This document shows positions 1 to 14,600 of a stretch of DNA of 64,000 bases, piece by piece; position 1 is the first letter of the stretch, and each line of letters starts with the position of its first letter. The position numbers were made by a program, and so were the translations under genes. The stretch is from Campylorhamphus procurvoides (Eukaryota > Chordata > Aves > Passeriformes > Dendrocolaptidae): positions 310,001 to 374,000 of the forward strand of contig WBMV01006632.1 in NCBI GenBank assembly GCA_013396655.1, written 5' to 3'. The notes under the pieces were generated by a model, which worked only from the letters and a program-made list of their open reading frames with translations, had not been told where the DNA came from and did not search any database.

Positions 1-3000
1 GCTTAATTCAGCTCTCAGGTTTAGATGGCTACGGCTACCCCAAGAATCCAGACTTTGTCGAACCCAACAGTACAAATTCCCTTAAAATCATTTGGGTCTC
101 AGTAGTAACTGTATTCACAGAAGTTTCAATTGATGCGTGGTCTATTTTGAAACTTCGTATAATTACTCAGAGTCAGACTGCGAATATTTGTTGTTACAAA
201 TCAAGGCCAGAGGAAAACTTCTCAGATGGCTTCAAAGACCCAGTTCTCATCTCCAAGCCCAGCTCCCTCCCCCGCTTCCTTCCAGCAGCATTAACTTTTT
301 CTCTGCAATCTCACAAATCGGAAAAAGAGTAACCTCTAAAGCTGTTTTAGACTGAAGGTCAGAATTCAAAGGATTGGTAACTTTATCCACAGAGCCTTGC
401 AATCACATTGCTATTGGAAACACACCCAGAAGCACCAGCACTCGAGATGTTTTTATTAAGCAATGTCAATAGGTACGAAATTTGAAGGTTGGTTTGTTGG
501 GGTTTTTTTCCATTGTGTAAGGTTTATCAAGACTCATATTTGCAAGAGAATGAATTGCCTTCTGCCACTGAATTTTAGTTTAATGTTCTCTGAGGTAAGG
601 AAACTGGGCTCTGTGTTACATGCTAATGAAAACAGCAGCTTTAGTTTGTTTATCTAAATACTTAAAGAGAGGCACCTCTTGCAGCCAAAATATAAACAAA
701 GCTTAAACTCGTTTTACTGCTTGAATACTCTCAGGCTACTAATACAGATTTTTTTTTTTAATTAATGGCACTATATAGATTTTCTACATATGTATCCTGC
801 TTGGCAATCTACCTTTCCAAAGAAATATATAACTCCAAAAGCAATTTCATATTTAGATCTATATTTTCAGCCCATGAACATAAGATGTCAGACCCTTTTC
901 AAACCTGGAGGGGGAAAAAAATCACAGAGGGCACGCAGAACTTTTGTCCCTGCAAACCTATCACTGATTTAGAGGGAAATAGATTAAAATAAGGATTTCA
1001 ATAAGGTTTCACAAGAATTAAGAACAAGCAAAATTTTGATTCCAATATCCAAAAAACCAGATTATATACCGTGCCCCTCGGTCTTGTACCACATTTGCAT
1101 GCCCAAAAGACTGAAGCATTCATATCCACCCAAGTGATTCACCTATGAAGTTCTAAAAAATGTGTCTTTAAGGGTACATTGCCTTCTACGCACAGCCATC
1201 TCCATCAAATGGTGTTGTTAAACTAGGCACAGACAAATGAAAGCACCTTGCACTGGATGCCAGTTTATGAGCTGAGAGACATAGCGTGGGTACCACACAC
1301 TGAGCAGAAGCAGAATGATTCTCTTGCAATGATACCAGAAGAAAGCAATATCATAAGGAGAAGATAATACACACCACAGAAGACAAATGCATGAAGAACT
1401 TGTAACAAAGGTGGCTGAGTGGAGATAAACTCTTTCTACATCATATAATTTAATTTTAAAAAAAAATTAATTTGGCAGCTATCACTATAAGCAGGGTACC
1501 TTTTTATATCTAGGCTGATTTTTAGCAGCTCATTTGGAAAGCAGCAAATCCTAAATTAGAGACACCTAGGAAAATTTAGCAGATTTAGTAGCCTAAAAAA
1601 GCACTAGCTTAAAACATATTCCACCAATGTACTCCACTGCAGATGAATGCTTATTGAAATAAAGTCAAAATTAAAACTGCTGAAGACTGCATGCTGAAAA
1701 TGATGCTTTTTGGTGCCTGGGGCAAAACAAGAGCTCCATTTCCTGGCTGAGGACTCCACCTGTGCTGCTGCCAGCTCCACCAAGCCCAATGGGCTGTGGC
1801 CCTACAGTAAAGCATACCCAGCCCTTGCAGCCACTGATGAATTGCTCACCCACCACTCAGTGCAAAGGCAAACAAGTGTTCAGAATGAAGGCTCCCCCTC
1901 CTGAACCTTAATCTGTGTCCAGAATGGTTTTGAATTCAGATATAGTCTCAGGAACTGTGCGGTGCCTACAGTTGGAAAGAAAGTAAATCCAAGGGATGGG
2001 GAGTGGCTGCCCCTCAGTTGGCCGCAGTTTGGGCAGTGTAAGGTTCTTGTTCCTCTGGGAGTCCTGAAAAAGCTGTCACAAACAAGCAACGATAGTCCTA
2101 CCATGCATTTATCTTCTCTCCCTTCTCCTCTCTCATAAAATCCTCATTTATCTTGGTTTTTTAATGAGAAAACACTATTCATCTTCTTACCTTCAAAATA
2201 CTATAAAGTATTGTGTATGCATCTCTTAAGCTTAAATTAAAACAGGATCAACTTCACATTAAGTAATTTTTTATGGAATTGGCCTCAGACTTATGTGGTA
2301 TACCAAGCACAGCAGGAATTATACAAATCTTTCTCTACTATTTGATGAATTATAGGATTTGGCTCTTGCTTTTCTGGTCAGAAAGTAAATAATAGTAAAT
2401 AGTTACACAGTTACACATCATAGATTAACAACGTTTAGGTCAACTATATTTTTACATTAATCTAATATGGGATTGCCTACAATTGTTTTTACCATCTGAT
2501 GAATGTGCAGGATGGAATGGATTTGAGCAGGTCCTATGTTATGAGATTCATGTCAACCACTGTTGGGATCTGCCTGAGCCCCAGCTACTGACCTGCAGTC
2601 CAATCTAAAGGTGGACTGTGATACCCATTAGTAGTCATTCTGACCTCAAAAGGGCTGTATACTGCTGGTTGGAGTTTACCCTCACAGCCCAGGTTGCAGG
2701 AAACAGGTCTAGTTATCTTGTCATCTTTGGATGCATTGAAATCTGCCAAGACACCAGTTCCTCAGAATTTGAATGGGTACCATAAAATGACTTGAAGTGA
2801 GTGGCAATGAAAAAATAGCTTAAGTTAATATGCAGCAAAATGAATTTAGAAAGCAAAGTGGACTTTAGAGACCCTGAATAAGAGGTTTTAAGACTTCTGT
2901 TTACATTTGGTTTAGAAATTCATGACTGTGACTAAAAAAAGAATAAATCACAATGATTTAAGAGATTGACTTGAGACACTGATTTACAAATCTTTACACT

Positions 3001-6000
3001 CACCTAAGCTTGCTTGTAACTTTGCAAGACATAAGTTTCTCTGTTTTAGTAAAAGTCCACTACACAGCTTAAAAATACTTGTCAAATTTTCAGTTTTAGT
3101 GATGTTTAAACCCGTGTAGTTTTTCTTTTGCTAGAAAGATCCATGTATAACACCAATAAATCTTCCCTCAAATAGCTGAGAACTAATAGTAATGCAAAGT
3201 ATTAGCAATCAGAAAGCAGTGATGTAATTTAACAGTCAGCAAACATGAAAATACATGTGCAGACATCAGTGGAAATGTGATAACTTAATATATAATAAAA
3301 AAAGTGATATCCAGATTTGTAAGAGTTCCATATAGGTGTCATGTGCTGAAAGAAATTATTAATTCATTTAATATTGCCTTCAGCATATGAAAACGTGTTG
3401 TCTTTCTTCCATCCTAGAGGAATTAATAAACCACAGCATCCTTCCCTGCCTAACATTAAATGCAATGATATCCAAATTAACATCTCCACAGAGTGGCTTC
3501 CACTGAAAGAAGAAGTAAATGCAGTAAATTTTCTTCACTTGAATGGATATTGGATTAGCTCCATGATTTGAAAATCCCAAAGAATGTACTCTTTCCTTTG
3601 CTTGCTTTCTGAAATGTGCAAATGGATCCACAAAATAGAAATTAAACAAAAAAAAATTGAAATATCCTTTTATGAAAAGTTGACAGAAATGAGTATGCTT
3701 TGAAATGTTCAAGTGGATGTTTAACCTGTAAAAGTGATCTATAATACCCAAACTCTGGTATTCCAGTCACAGATGGAATCCTGAATAAAGGTTAGCATCT
3801 TGTTAATGACTGTTGGTTGACAGTTACAATGAAAATTAAAATTTATAACAATGTAATAATATTATGATTAATTATACCGGATAATTATGTATTGGATTAA
3901 CAAAGTGAAGGCAATATTTTTTCTTGTTTACCAGAAAAAAATTTCAAATACCCTAGCCTCCTCCTATGTCCAGAATTATCTTTAGCTCTCAAATTAACTC
4001 ACAACGCAACCCAAATAACTGTATTGGACATCGTCTAAGAAAAAATAAGTAATTAACAATGTCAAATAGAAAGTGGGGCTTAAATTGTGCTATTGAGCAT
4101 ACTGAATGCCATTTGTCCCATTTCAGAGCTGAGTACTGTTCTTAGGCTACTGTTCTCTGCTGCCTAAAGCAAGTCAGGATTCAGAAAACATAAAACATCT
4201 CAACACCCACATCCTCATGCAAATACAATTTGTTAGGGCCAGAGACTGCATCTCTTGTAGCACAGCAGAGTACCTTGGCTTAACTCTTCCCCTGAAAAGA
4301 GCTACTGCTAAAAATTGGTGTTTTCAAAATTTCCCATAAATTCTTTTACAAACATTGGAATCAAATGAAACTCTGACTTCCTGCAAGTCTAAAAAAACAT
4401 AAATAGTGATTTATCATTTCAAATTTGCTTGTTTTTCTCACCTCTCTACAGCTACAATTCTGACTTCATTAGCTGAAATCTGCAAAATGCATCCCAATCA
4501 TCTTCATAACTGCACCCTGAAAGACTGCTTCATTTCTTCACTCTTGATCACCTTATCTGATTATTTCTCCATTTACATAATTCCTTGTTAGCTCCAGAAA
4601 TTACTTGACAGAAAATGTTTATCAGAGAAGTCAACACGTTGCCCAACACACCAGCCTCTCACCCATAACCATGTTATAAATACCTTCCACGGAGTTTGTT
4701 CTCCCACACAGGGGTGACTGCCCTATTGGGTGTTGGAAACTTATTTCCCTTCTTTTGACTTTGAAGATGAGAGAAGGGAGTAGATGTATTTGTTACATCT
4801 CTTTTGTGTTCACTCTATCAGCTCTCTTGATCTGAACTACTGAAGTAGGAATCACTGATATTCTGAATTATATTGGCAATGAGGACAGTGCAGGGGTGAT
4901 ACAAGCTGGGGTGGCATTTTTGGTACAGGTGTTGCTCTTCAGCTGCTCATGAGCTGCCGTCAACATCTCAGGATGCCCACATTCACCTAGTACAATTTTC
5001 CAGCCCTCTCTCAATTTACATTTTAGTCACTCAATTTACATGATTTGTATTTCTTTACACAAGCCAGTTAAACTCTCCTTCCCTAGGGGAAGAACAACAC
5101 ATTATTTGTCAGGGGAATTTATTCTCATAGATTTTCCATAGGGTAGAGAGTGTGTTTATATTTTACTTGTGGCACGTAGGGGATCACTCTCTCTGATACT
5201 GATCCCTTTGTTATATATTTTTCCTCACCGCTTTAACCATTCCTATGCTGTGTCTTGCTAGGAATGGTGTGAGTGTTTCAGTCCGAGTGGAAAAGTGACT
5301 ATTTCTTCTTTCAGTTGGGGCCCTGGGGGGGAATTTCATTGCTTCTCAACTTCAGCAGAGGAAGATGTTTGGGTTAAAGCTGTGTTATACAGAGGGAAAG
5401 CATAACATTTCTTTTCTCTTGATCTTTTGTATCCAGTATTCAGCCCATAGGGCAGAAAAGTTAAGATGAACTGACAAAACCCAAGACAGACTAATTGGTG
5501 ATGGAATTATTTGGCAGAAGACTGCTGCTCAGTTTGACAAGACTTCAAACTGTGAGAATCACTTTGCAGACAAGGAAAGCTGCAGAATATCTGCTTTTCA
5601 TGACAAACTTTTTAAGGGTTATCTTGATTCAGAATTATTCTCATTTTGCAGGCATTGTCATTCTTTGACCTGCTGCATCTGTCCTGGGAAAACCAAGGTG
5701 GTACAGTAATACTGAAAGTAACACTAAAGAGATTACATTAGTTCTAGAGCTCTTGAGTTCTAGAGGGGGTGCAGACACCATATGATATTTGTTTCAGACA
5801 TAACTGCTTCATCTTTCATTCTTTCTCTGGACAGAACTGATGACCAGAAACCATGAGCCTTGCTGATTATCTTGCTTTGGATTTATGCTGTTGAATGAAA
5901 AACCAGTGGATAATAAAATTAAGAACATTCATGATATAATAAGCACCTTGTGTCTTTCAGTAAGACAGCAGTAAATGGTCAGAGGACACTGTGGATAGGT

Positions 6001-8528
6001 GGGTTCTCAAGCAAATGCACAGACCTTTCCTTTTAGCTCCTACACCTTTCTCATATCATCCCTTAGTGCAGGTACAATCTTCAGAATGCAAAGAATTAGT
6101 TTAAACCAATATTGAGATCAAAGGAAGACTTAATAGATGACCAAAAGGTTGTTTGATATCTGGTGATCCAATTGACATAAACCTTTCCTCTTGAGGAATG
6201 CAGCAGTTTGATTTTGGTTTTTTGAAAACATAAACTGGCCTATAGATTTTAAGTATATTTGTTAAAGGTGCAAGCAGGTTTAGAAACTTCATTAGAAATT
6301 AAATACAAAAATATATCCTTTTTGAATAATTACTAGAATGGTTTTCTTTTGCATTTAACTACTTCATTCACACACGTTTTTTTATTTCTGGACAGAAATG
6401 GAGGTTTTTTCAATAATTGCAAACATGTAAAATTACGTGATTGCTTTGTATTTACACTGGCTCTTGCTGCACTGTCTGCATATTATTTCTGATTGCATAA
6501 ATATTCATAAAATAACACCCAGGGAAATTTTCAAAGTGGTGCATAGAGACTACATTATGCAGTTCCTATTAATTTGAGTAAGTCACATATTCTCACAAAC
6601 TAATTTGAAAATTTCCCTCCTGCTTTTCACCATCTAAAATAAGTGTCTAATTCCAACTGTCTGTATCTCCCACTCTACAATCTATAAATACAGAAGGGAC
6701 ATACAGTCTCTTCATATAGATACTTCAGGATGCTCCATTGGTATTTTATACCCAGAAGAAAAAGAGAGAGAGTTACTAAACTCCTTGTGCTGCTCCTAAT
6801 CCTCATCTCTAAGGATATTTCCATTAATATCTTTGCTGAAATTACTATTTAGATGCACAGAAAATCAGTATCCTGGGACAATCTGAAATAATTAAAAGTA
6901 CAATTACAAAAAAGAGTAGGATCAAAAGGACCACTAAAACTAGAATAAGACATAATCAACCTGTAACTCACCAAGCAGTCTCTAGAAACTGTGCTTTGAC
7001 ATTCTTCCCCCAGAAGCTAATGACACCAAGTCATAAATGAAAGATTTCTTGCATTTTTGAATTTGAACTTTCTCCACTATATTTGAACTTTTTCCACAAT
7101 GTGCCACGAAGGTCAGCCAGGATATTTTAGAGCAAGGCTGTGAGTAGAGAGAATTACAGGCTTAGAGTTACTTACAGGGTCTTGCCAGAGATTCCCTCTG
7201 TTTTATAGCTCATAGGCTTCAGTTTTCAAAGTTGCTGCTTCTAAGCAGTTTTTTTACATCTCCCGAAAACCAAGAGTGGGGGAAGGGAGAACTTTTTTCC
7301 TCACACAGATAACCTCAAGAGATCCAGACCGCAGAGGCAGGGGCAGTGAAAATGGGCAGCCAGCAGGAGCACAGCTGGCTCAAAGCAGCACCTTAATCCA
7401 GACTGAAATCTAGTGGTGGAGAAGCTGCAATGAGTTTGAAGCCTCCATGCAGGGAAACTGGAGGAGAAGATCATGGGGTGGCTTAAGTGAAGACAATCAA
7501 GGGAAGGAGGAGAGGTTTACTTATGAGATTGGTGTACCTCTGAAGATCAAAGAGTCTGGCTTCTGGGATGCAAGTTGCTTCAAACGGCATTCTCTGGGCC
7601 TGGGAGAGCTGAGCGTGTAATGGCTGAGGGTTGACACAGACTGACCAGGTAACTCTTATGTAAACCCCAGTCAGTGGAGAGGGACACACAACTAGCTGTG
7701 CTCACCAACACCTATGCACCCTCATAGTCAAAAGGCAGCTTGTTTATGCTGAAGACCTGCATGCCTCCAGCCTTGCCATTGTCAGTACAGGGCAGCCATG
7801 TCCTACGGTTTCACAGATGTCTACTCTTACATTTGTCTCCAGCCTCTCATCAGCCAAGGACAACTACACACATTCTCCACAACCCATCTTTCTGCTTTTG
7901 TAAAACTTAAAGGAGTGTGTCATATTTGAGGTTGGTAGCTTTCTGTCAGACTGGATTGAGATTTCTTAACAAATTGAAATTATCAGAGGACATACAGCTA
8001 GACAGACGTGTACAAAGAATGTGGTTGCAAAAGCCTTTTTTGTTTTTTAGGAGACCACGTTATAACAAGAAACTGCCTAATCTCCATTTACAGTTCTGTT
8101 CAGCTATTTTAATAAACTTTTGGACATTGCTGACAAGGCAACTTCATTTTACATAGAAAGACAGCTCCCCAGAGGCTAAGATCTGTCAGTTGACACAGGA
8201 AATCCTTTCAGCCCTCACCTATACAAGCAAAGCTGTATCTCAAGAAATCAGGTTCATCTTATACAGCTGCTAAAGGAAGGACAACAATCCTACAGGCATA
8301 AAACCCTTCCCCAGTTTTGTCCACTGCTATGGTTGCAATCAAGAAGTCACTTCTTATATTATGGATTCTTGAACTTTTTTCAATCTCAGAACTGATGATA
8401 TACACAGTAGGACTGTCCTGTCTCATACATGGGTCCTATTGACTTTGTCTTCTTCATCATGTAGCAGCAGATCACAAGTAGGAATGATATCAATGAAGAG
8501 TATCTTCCTACTTCAACCATTCTTTCAG
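1..8528. other. No gene recognised
   Basis: The stretch is AT-rich with only short chance reading frames. Two patches are richer in G and C (about 1700-2070 and 7320-7690) but show no splice-bounded frame that I would defend. A 20-bp tandem duplication lies at 7061. No element family was recognised. Confidence 0.6.
7061..7100 (+). repeat. 20-bp tandem duplication, near perfect
   Basis: ATTTGAACTTTCTCCACTAT is followed directly by a copy differing at two positions. Confidence 0.9.
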
Positions 8529-8665
8529 TTTACTTTGATGAAAACCAAAAAATTAAATCAAAGACACCACAGCAATGCAATGAAGCATGAGATCACTAGA
8601 AAAGAATTAAAAGCCACAAGAATGGACACCACGTATGAGCTCGTGAATAACCTGATTTCCACCAA
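8529..8665 (+). CDS. Isolated exon-like stretch, weak
   Basis: The stretch is open in one frame for 45 codons. It is basic and helix-like (HEITRKELKATRMDTTYEL), between an excellent acceptor (CTACTTCAACCATTCTTTCAG) and a fair donor (CCAA before GTAGGT). If the donor is not used, the frame ends at a TAG two bases later. The other two frames are closed. No partner exon was found on this strand, so it may be a decoy or part of an undetected gene. Confidence 0.18.
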
Positions 8666-11600
8666 GTAGGTCTTGAAAGGGCCTTGTTACACAGCCTGCT
8701 GGAAAGCCTTAGGCTGTCAGCTTGTTTCAAGGCAAAAGGAAAGAGTGCTGGCAACTTGAGGGCCTAAAATGATGGGATAAAAGCTTTGAATCAGGAACAG
8801 GAGAAGCAAGCGTCTTTCATCCTTGCTTAATGACTGATGTCTTGATGATTTCCAGCTATGGTTATCTGCTTTGGGAAAATTATCAATGCTCTGTTGAAAA
8901 GGAATCTTTTCCTGAAACAAGCAAATCTCAAATCAGGAGTCTTTCTACCCAAACTAAACAAAGTCTCACTTGTCTAAAAATATTTTAAAAGCTGTAAGAA
9001 TAAAAAAGTTGAAGGATCATTGCATTTAGAGTGTCCTAAAAATGTTACTGTATCCTGTTATTTTCTGAAAACCCATATTTATCTCTGGTTTTAAAACGCT
9101 TTTCCTTTTTAACATTATTTCCCTTACACAACATTATTTTTACTCCCATCTTAAGTCCTGTGCAGAAACCTTTTTCTAGCAAAACAGTTATGGAAGGAGA
9201 AAGCATTAAACAAGCAACAAAGGTAGAAATATTATTACTAAATTTGAAATCTTTCTTACTAAACGTTGAAAACTTATATTAATTCAGAACCATACTAAAT
9301 TAATGTTTTTCTTGACTAATAAAGACATGAGACCAAAGATTATAATGAACTAGACTGGGCCACATCATGTGTTTTCCCCATTGGTGTTAAAATTAAAGCT
9401 CAAAAGGGTATAGAGCTGAAATTAGTAGATTTTTAAGACATTGATATCTATGCAGTAGCCTATAATTGTGTTTTTATTAAATACAAAAGTAAAAGGATGT
9501 TACTGAAGGTTAAGCTGTTAACAAGCTATTGATGAAAAACCTATGTACAAGATTTTCAAACCAGTGAAGAACTCATCACTGAAATTGTTTATCCTCATAG
9601 ATATGTCTTTGCTTAGGTGAAATTGTCAAAACTTGTATACAAATTATTGAAAAGCTGTACACAAAAAAACCCAACCAAACCAAACCAAACCAAACCAACC
9701 AACCAACCAACCAAAAAAAAAAAATCCACAAAAACCCCTGCTCTAAAATATAAGCTGGTTGTAGATTTTCTTTAACGTTCCAGTATCTGAAGCTCCTAGA
9801 AGGCTCACCTTTCTTGCACCACTTGAAAAAAATATTATAACATGTAAAAAGAAAAAATGAGTATATGGAGGCTTGCAACCACAGCTAATTTGCAAACACT
9901 GAAACCACACTGAAACCTTCATGTAATACAGGTGTAAAAATTGAGCACACCTAGCAGTACATCTGGCCTGACTATAATTAAAAAAGCTATAATTTAAGCA
10001 GGTGGCGGACAGATGTTGTTTCTCAAGCATGCTTTTTCATGTTCGTTTTAATTTTAATCTCATTTTCATGTCTCAATTATGCATTTGAAATTATTTGCTA
10101 ACATATTGTAGCATGTAGTCTACATGATCCTTGAAGGAGATTTCAAAATAGAGTTCAAAGCTGCAAATTGATTATGCAATGGGAAAAATGAAAATAACCA
10201 TTGCCAATTTACGAGCCCCCAACACACACTGAGATGGGCTGTTCCACAGCTAACTGCAGCACCAAGGTTTCAGAATGCAAACTACATCAATCTTTGCCAA
10301 AGCTAAAATGAAGTTTTGGCTGTAACTTACTGAAAAATATATTAAAATGCTGCTTTTAGGCTGAGATGTTGTCAGGTGTAACACCCTCTCACCATGCAAG
10401 AGTTTGCAGATGGTAATCTCATTGCAGTGTAATGTCGCAAAGGTTTTGGTCTAGATACTATTTTTAAGCTTCACTCAGAGGTTTGATTTTGCAAAGGAAG
10501 TATCAGAAACCAAAACTGCTAGTTATGATACCACCACTCACTTTGTACATTGATCTTTGTACCTCAACAGAAGAAACATACTTCTGTGTAACTACATGCC
10601 AATCTTACATGTGAGCATATCTATCCACGTGGAAGATGGGTAGTTATTCTGGAAAATGAAAGCCAAATCCTTGGCTGGCAAAAGCAGCATACTAAAAAGC
10701 AAAAGTTCTGAATATCGTCTGGAGAGCTGTCCTAATGAATGCAATCTCCCTCACAGGAATAAAACCATCCTATCAAGCCCACTAGGGCACACTGAGATTT
10801 AATTAACTGTCCTGACTTTCAGGAAGAAAGTACCAAATAATAACAACCAGTGACATTGATAAAGTTGTAAGTACAAAATACGACTGTTTTGCCAAATACA
10901 AGCAGTACTCCTTTGTTTTTTATTAACAGATGAATCATGTCTCATTCCTTCAAGATGAGGACTGAAATGCTCTATAGTAATTTGTGTGAACTTTGGGGCA
11001 CATTTACTTAAATCCTCTAAAATATGCAGTCTATTTGGTCAGTGAATTTCAAAGTTAATGAAGCAAACATCCTCTTACATGCATAAGTGAGGAAAAAAAG
11101 GACATAAATCTTTCTGTTTGACCCCCATTCAAATCTAAACATGAAACAAGGGCACTTTTAAAGCAAGGCAGAATTTTGTAATGTATTAAAAGCATATGCT
11201 AAAGTCTACTGCTACTAAAAAGCTGCCTCCTCCTCCTCACTTTATCACTATACTGCATATGCCACTTCGGAGGTGTCTATAAGCTTTTAGACATGCTATT
11301 TCTAAATGTGAAAAAAAGGAAAGCAAACAAGTAAAAGCAATCTTATGATGACTTTGCAATTTATAAAAGAAAGCTCTTTGAAATGCTGCCCTGAGCCACA
11401 CAGAACTCCAGTTGAATAATTAATTACATATTGACAAGGTCTTATAAAAGAAAAGCTCAGAGCTGTATCGACATTTATATCTTCTTAACATTCATCAGAA
11501 AATGCCATTCTGCTTAAAATAATTATTGGTTGCATATAGATTTTTGCCCTTATATCCAAATTCTTATCAAGAAGATATGTGAGTGAAGATGTGTTATGGT

Positions 11601-14600
11601 TTATATGCATTACCAATTTGCCTAAAATTTAATCTTTTCAATTGACTAATTTACATTAAGAGAATATTACTGCCTTCTACAAACTAATAAGAAAATATTG
11701 TATGTACATAGCTACAAGGCACAGTGTGCTACAAATATTTTACATCTGAATTTATGTGCAATTAGGAATCCTTAACACACAAAAGACAACCAATATCATG
11801 ATTTAGAATGACTGTCAATTAACTTTACTAGATAGGATGTAAAAATTAGATGCACCAAATAAGTGCAAAATATGCAATTCTTTCACTGTGCTGTATTTCA
11901 AAAGGAGAGAGAATAAATTTTCATATTTCTGTTTCCTATTACATTTGCAATTAATTGAACTAAGGTGGCATGCACATTTCTCCTAGAGCTCTTCTGTTAC
12001 AGTACTTCAGTTGCACTTAATAAATTGCACCTTCCATGAAAAGAAAAGGTGATGGATTGAAAAATGTTTAGCACAACCATGCATAATTGATAGGTTCCCT
12101 GGTGCAAATAAGTGTCTAATAAATAATTAAATTTAATCTCATTATAAGAGTTTTCATAATGGGATAATTTAATTAAATGAAAGCCAAAGGGTTTTTAGGG
12201 GTTGAAAGATGCTGCTGTTGCTATATTTGGCTAATGGTCTGGGGATAGTATAGTGAAGAAGGGTAATTCACAGGGGTGCATGCATTATTTAATGAATCCC
12301 TCAGAGATGGAGGAAAGGACAGATCAATGATAACTTGTCATTTTATCATTGCTTACAATGCACATTTAAACAACCTGGGAAATGTTAAAAACAGACAGAG
12401 AATCTTGCAAGCCTTTGCAGTGTATCAGGCCCTCCCTCTGCCAGACACATAGCCACCATTGTCTTTTGCAATACACGGCTGCACTCTCATCTAACATTGT
12501 TATTTTTCCCTTTCTTTGAGACCAAAAATAAGAGCAGAGCCTTATAAGCTTCTGTACAGTTAGGGCAAGCCTGCCCCTAAGTGAAAGTTATAATGGATAC
12601 AGCATGTATATCTGATACTAAAAAATTGATAGCTGTGTCATGTGGGACCCATTAACAAGCTTTTTGAGTGGGCTGAGTTTTGAGCTTTAAGACTTCAGAA
12701 GCACTTAGCTAGGCTAGGATACTAAAATCATACAAGTCTAAGCAGTTAGCTCATTTGCAGGTGATCAGTTATGAATTAATATGAATAATGAAGATTATAT
12801 CTTTTCAGATAAGACAAAAGTGTCATCTTGCATATAGTAAATGTGCAAGACCCAAAAGCTAAATGGATGGGTTTGCAATCAAAACTTCCACTTTCTAACA
12901 ACATGTACAGGCACAAGCATATTCTCATTTAGAAACTTTCGTGTTTACTGGTAAACTCTGAACACAAGGACTGCTGTAGCATTTCAGCCTTGCAGTTTGT
13001 CTGATGGTACCAGATTTTTTATCAGAGAGATGTCAATCACTCTTCTAGAACAACAAGAGTTGCCCATGAATTTGCCTTTCAAAGCATAAGGATTATGTAA
13101 CATAACTAAAAATTATTTTTAATTATTTATTATCTTTGTTAACACCCTTTTCAATATTTCTGAACTTTAAAAGTGATTTTTCTTCCATGAGCAACACAGG
13201 CTTATTACTTACACAAAGAAAACATTTTCCAGTATCAGTGAAACCATTTTAGTTTTTGATTGGTGCTATGCTGTGAGCAGAGCTACACAAAAGGATGCTC
13301 GAATCTCTCTAGGAGCTATGGCTACAGCAGCTCACACAGTTCTACAAAATAGTTTGCATCATATTTGCTGGTTATATCAGGTCCATGGGAGTTCTTTAGC
13401 CTTTTGCAATCTTTTCACCTAAATCATCTTGTCTTAAGTTTGCCATCTCTCCACTCATCCTGTTTTTAGTTGATTAATAAGTGCATTTATCAAAGTAATT
13501 TTATAATAGATGCTGAAGGTTTTGCATGGTGAATATCAATGTCCTATTGCTAGTTGCTCTTTATTCTAGAGGACACTTTTCAATCCACACAGAAGTTTAG
13601 CAGTAACATGTTTCTTGAATTATTTCTTTGATAATCTAAACCTTTTCTGAAAATCCAAATACACCATATCTGTCTGGTTTTTGTTCACCCTCTCAGTGAC
13701 TCACACGAAGAATGCAGAAACCTCACTGAGTTTCACATATATTCTCCGAAGGATTTGCACTTCCACACTCACCAGTTACCTCATACTAAAATATGTCTCA
13801 GAGCTTTCTAGTATTGTTACTTATGTTTTTTATTCATCCCTTCTTAAGCTGAACAAATACAACGCCATTTGGCTTTCTTGCTTCTGCTCTGTTAATTGGT
13901 TTAACACTGTAAACACAAACAGTTCCTCAACTTTGTATAAGAAGTAGGTGTTTCATTTTACACTAACATAAATGAATAATTCATGAATCATTACAGAGAT
14001 GGAGTGCCTCTTCCCTTCTCGACTCTTATATTTAGTGTCTTGCAGTTTAATAGCCTTACTGATTAACATTTTGGCTTTTGCAAAGGAATAATTTGATGCC
14101 TTTTTCTCTAGTGGGGATTTGCAAAAAGATCCTAAGAAAAATTATCACTAAATATTTTTTGTTATTTACAAGATAGTCTCTTCCCTCTACTTCTTTTCAA
14201 ACAAACAAACAAAAAAAAATACATGTCTTGAGAAAATAAAAGTGGCTATATTTTCTGACTAGGGTGCCTATAATTCAGTAGTGTGATTTCTACAAGAGTT
14301 AAATATTCTGAGAGCCTATGAAATGAGTTTCAGAGTGCTGAAATTAAGATGTTCTTTTCTATAAGTAAACTTCCTCAGGCACAGTTATCTACTTAAATCT
14401 CTGGGAGGATTTGTGTACATTTTATTACAGCTTATTTAATTCAAACAGCTGGGAAGTAAGATCTCTGCTGATTATTCAATAACCTGTTCTGTCCTTCAAG
14501 AACTAATGAAGTTCTCCATCTACTTCTCATCTTCTCTAAGGAGGTCTCTAGTAAACCAGCTAAAATATACATGAGGCATTACAAAATGAAGATTTTTTCC

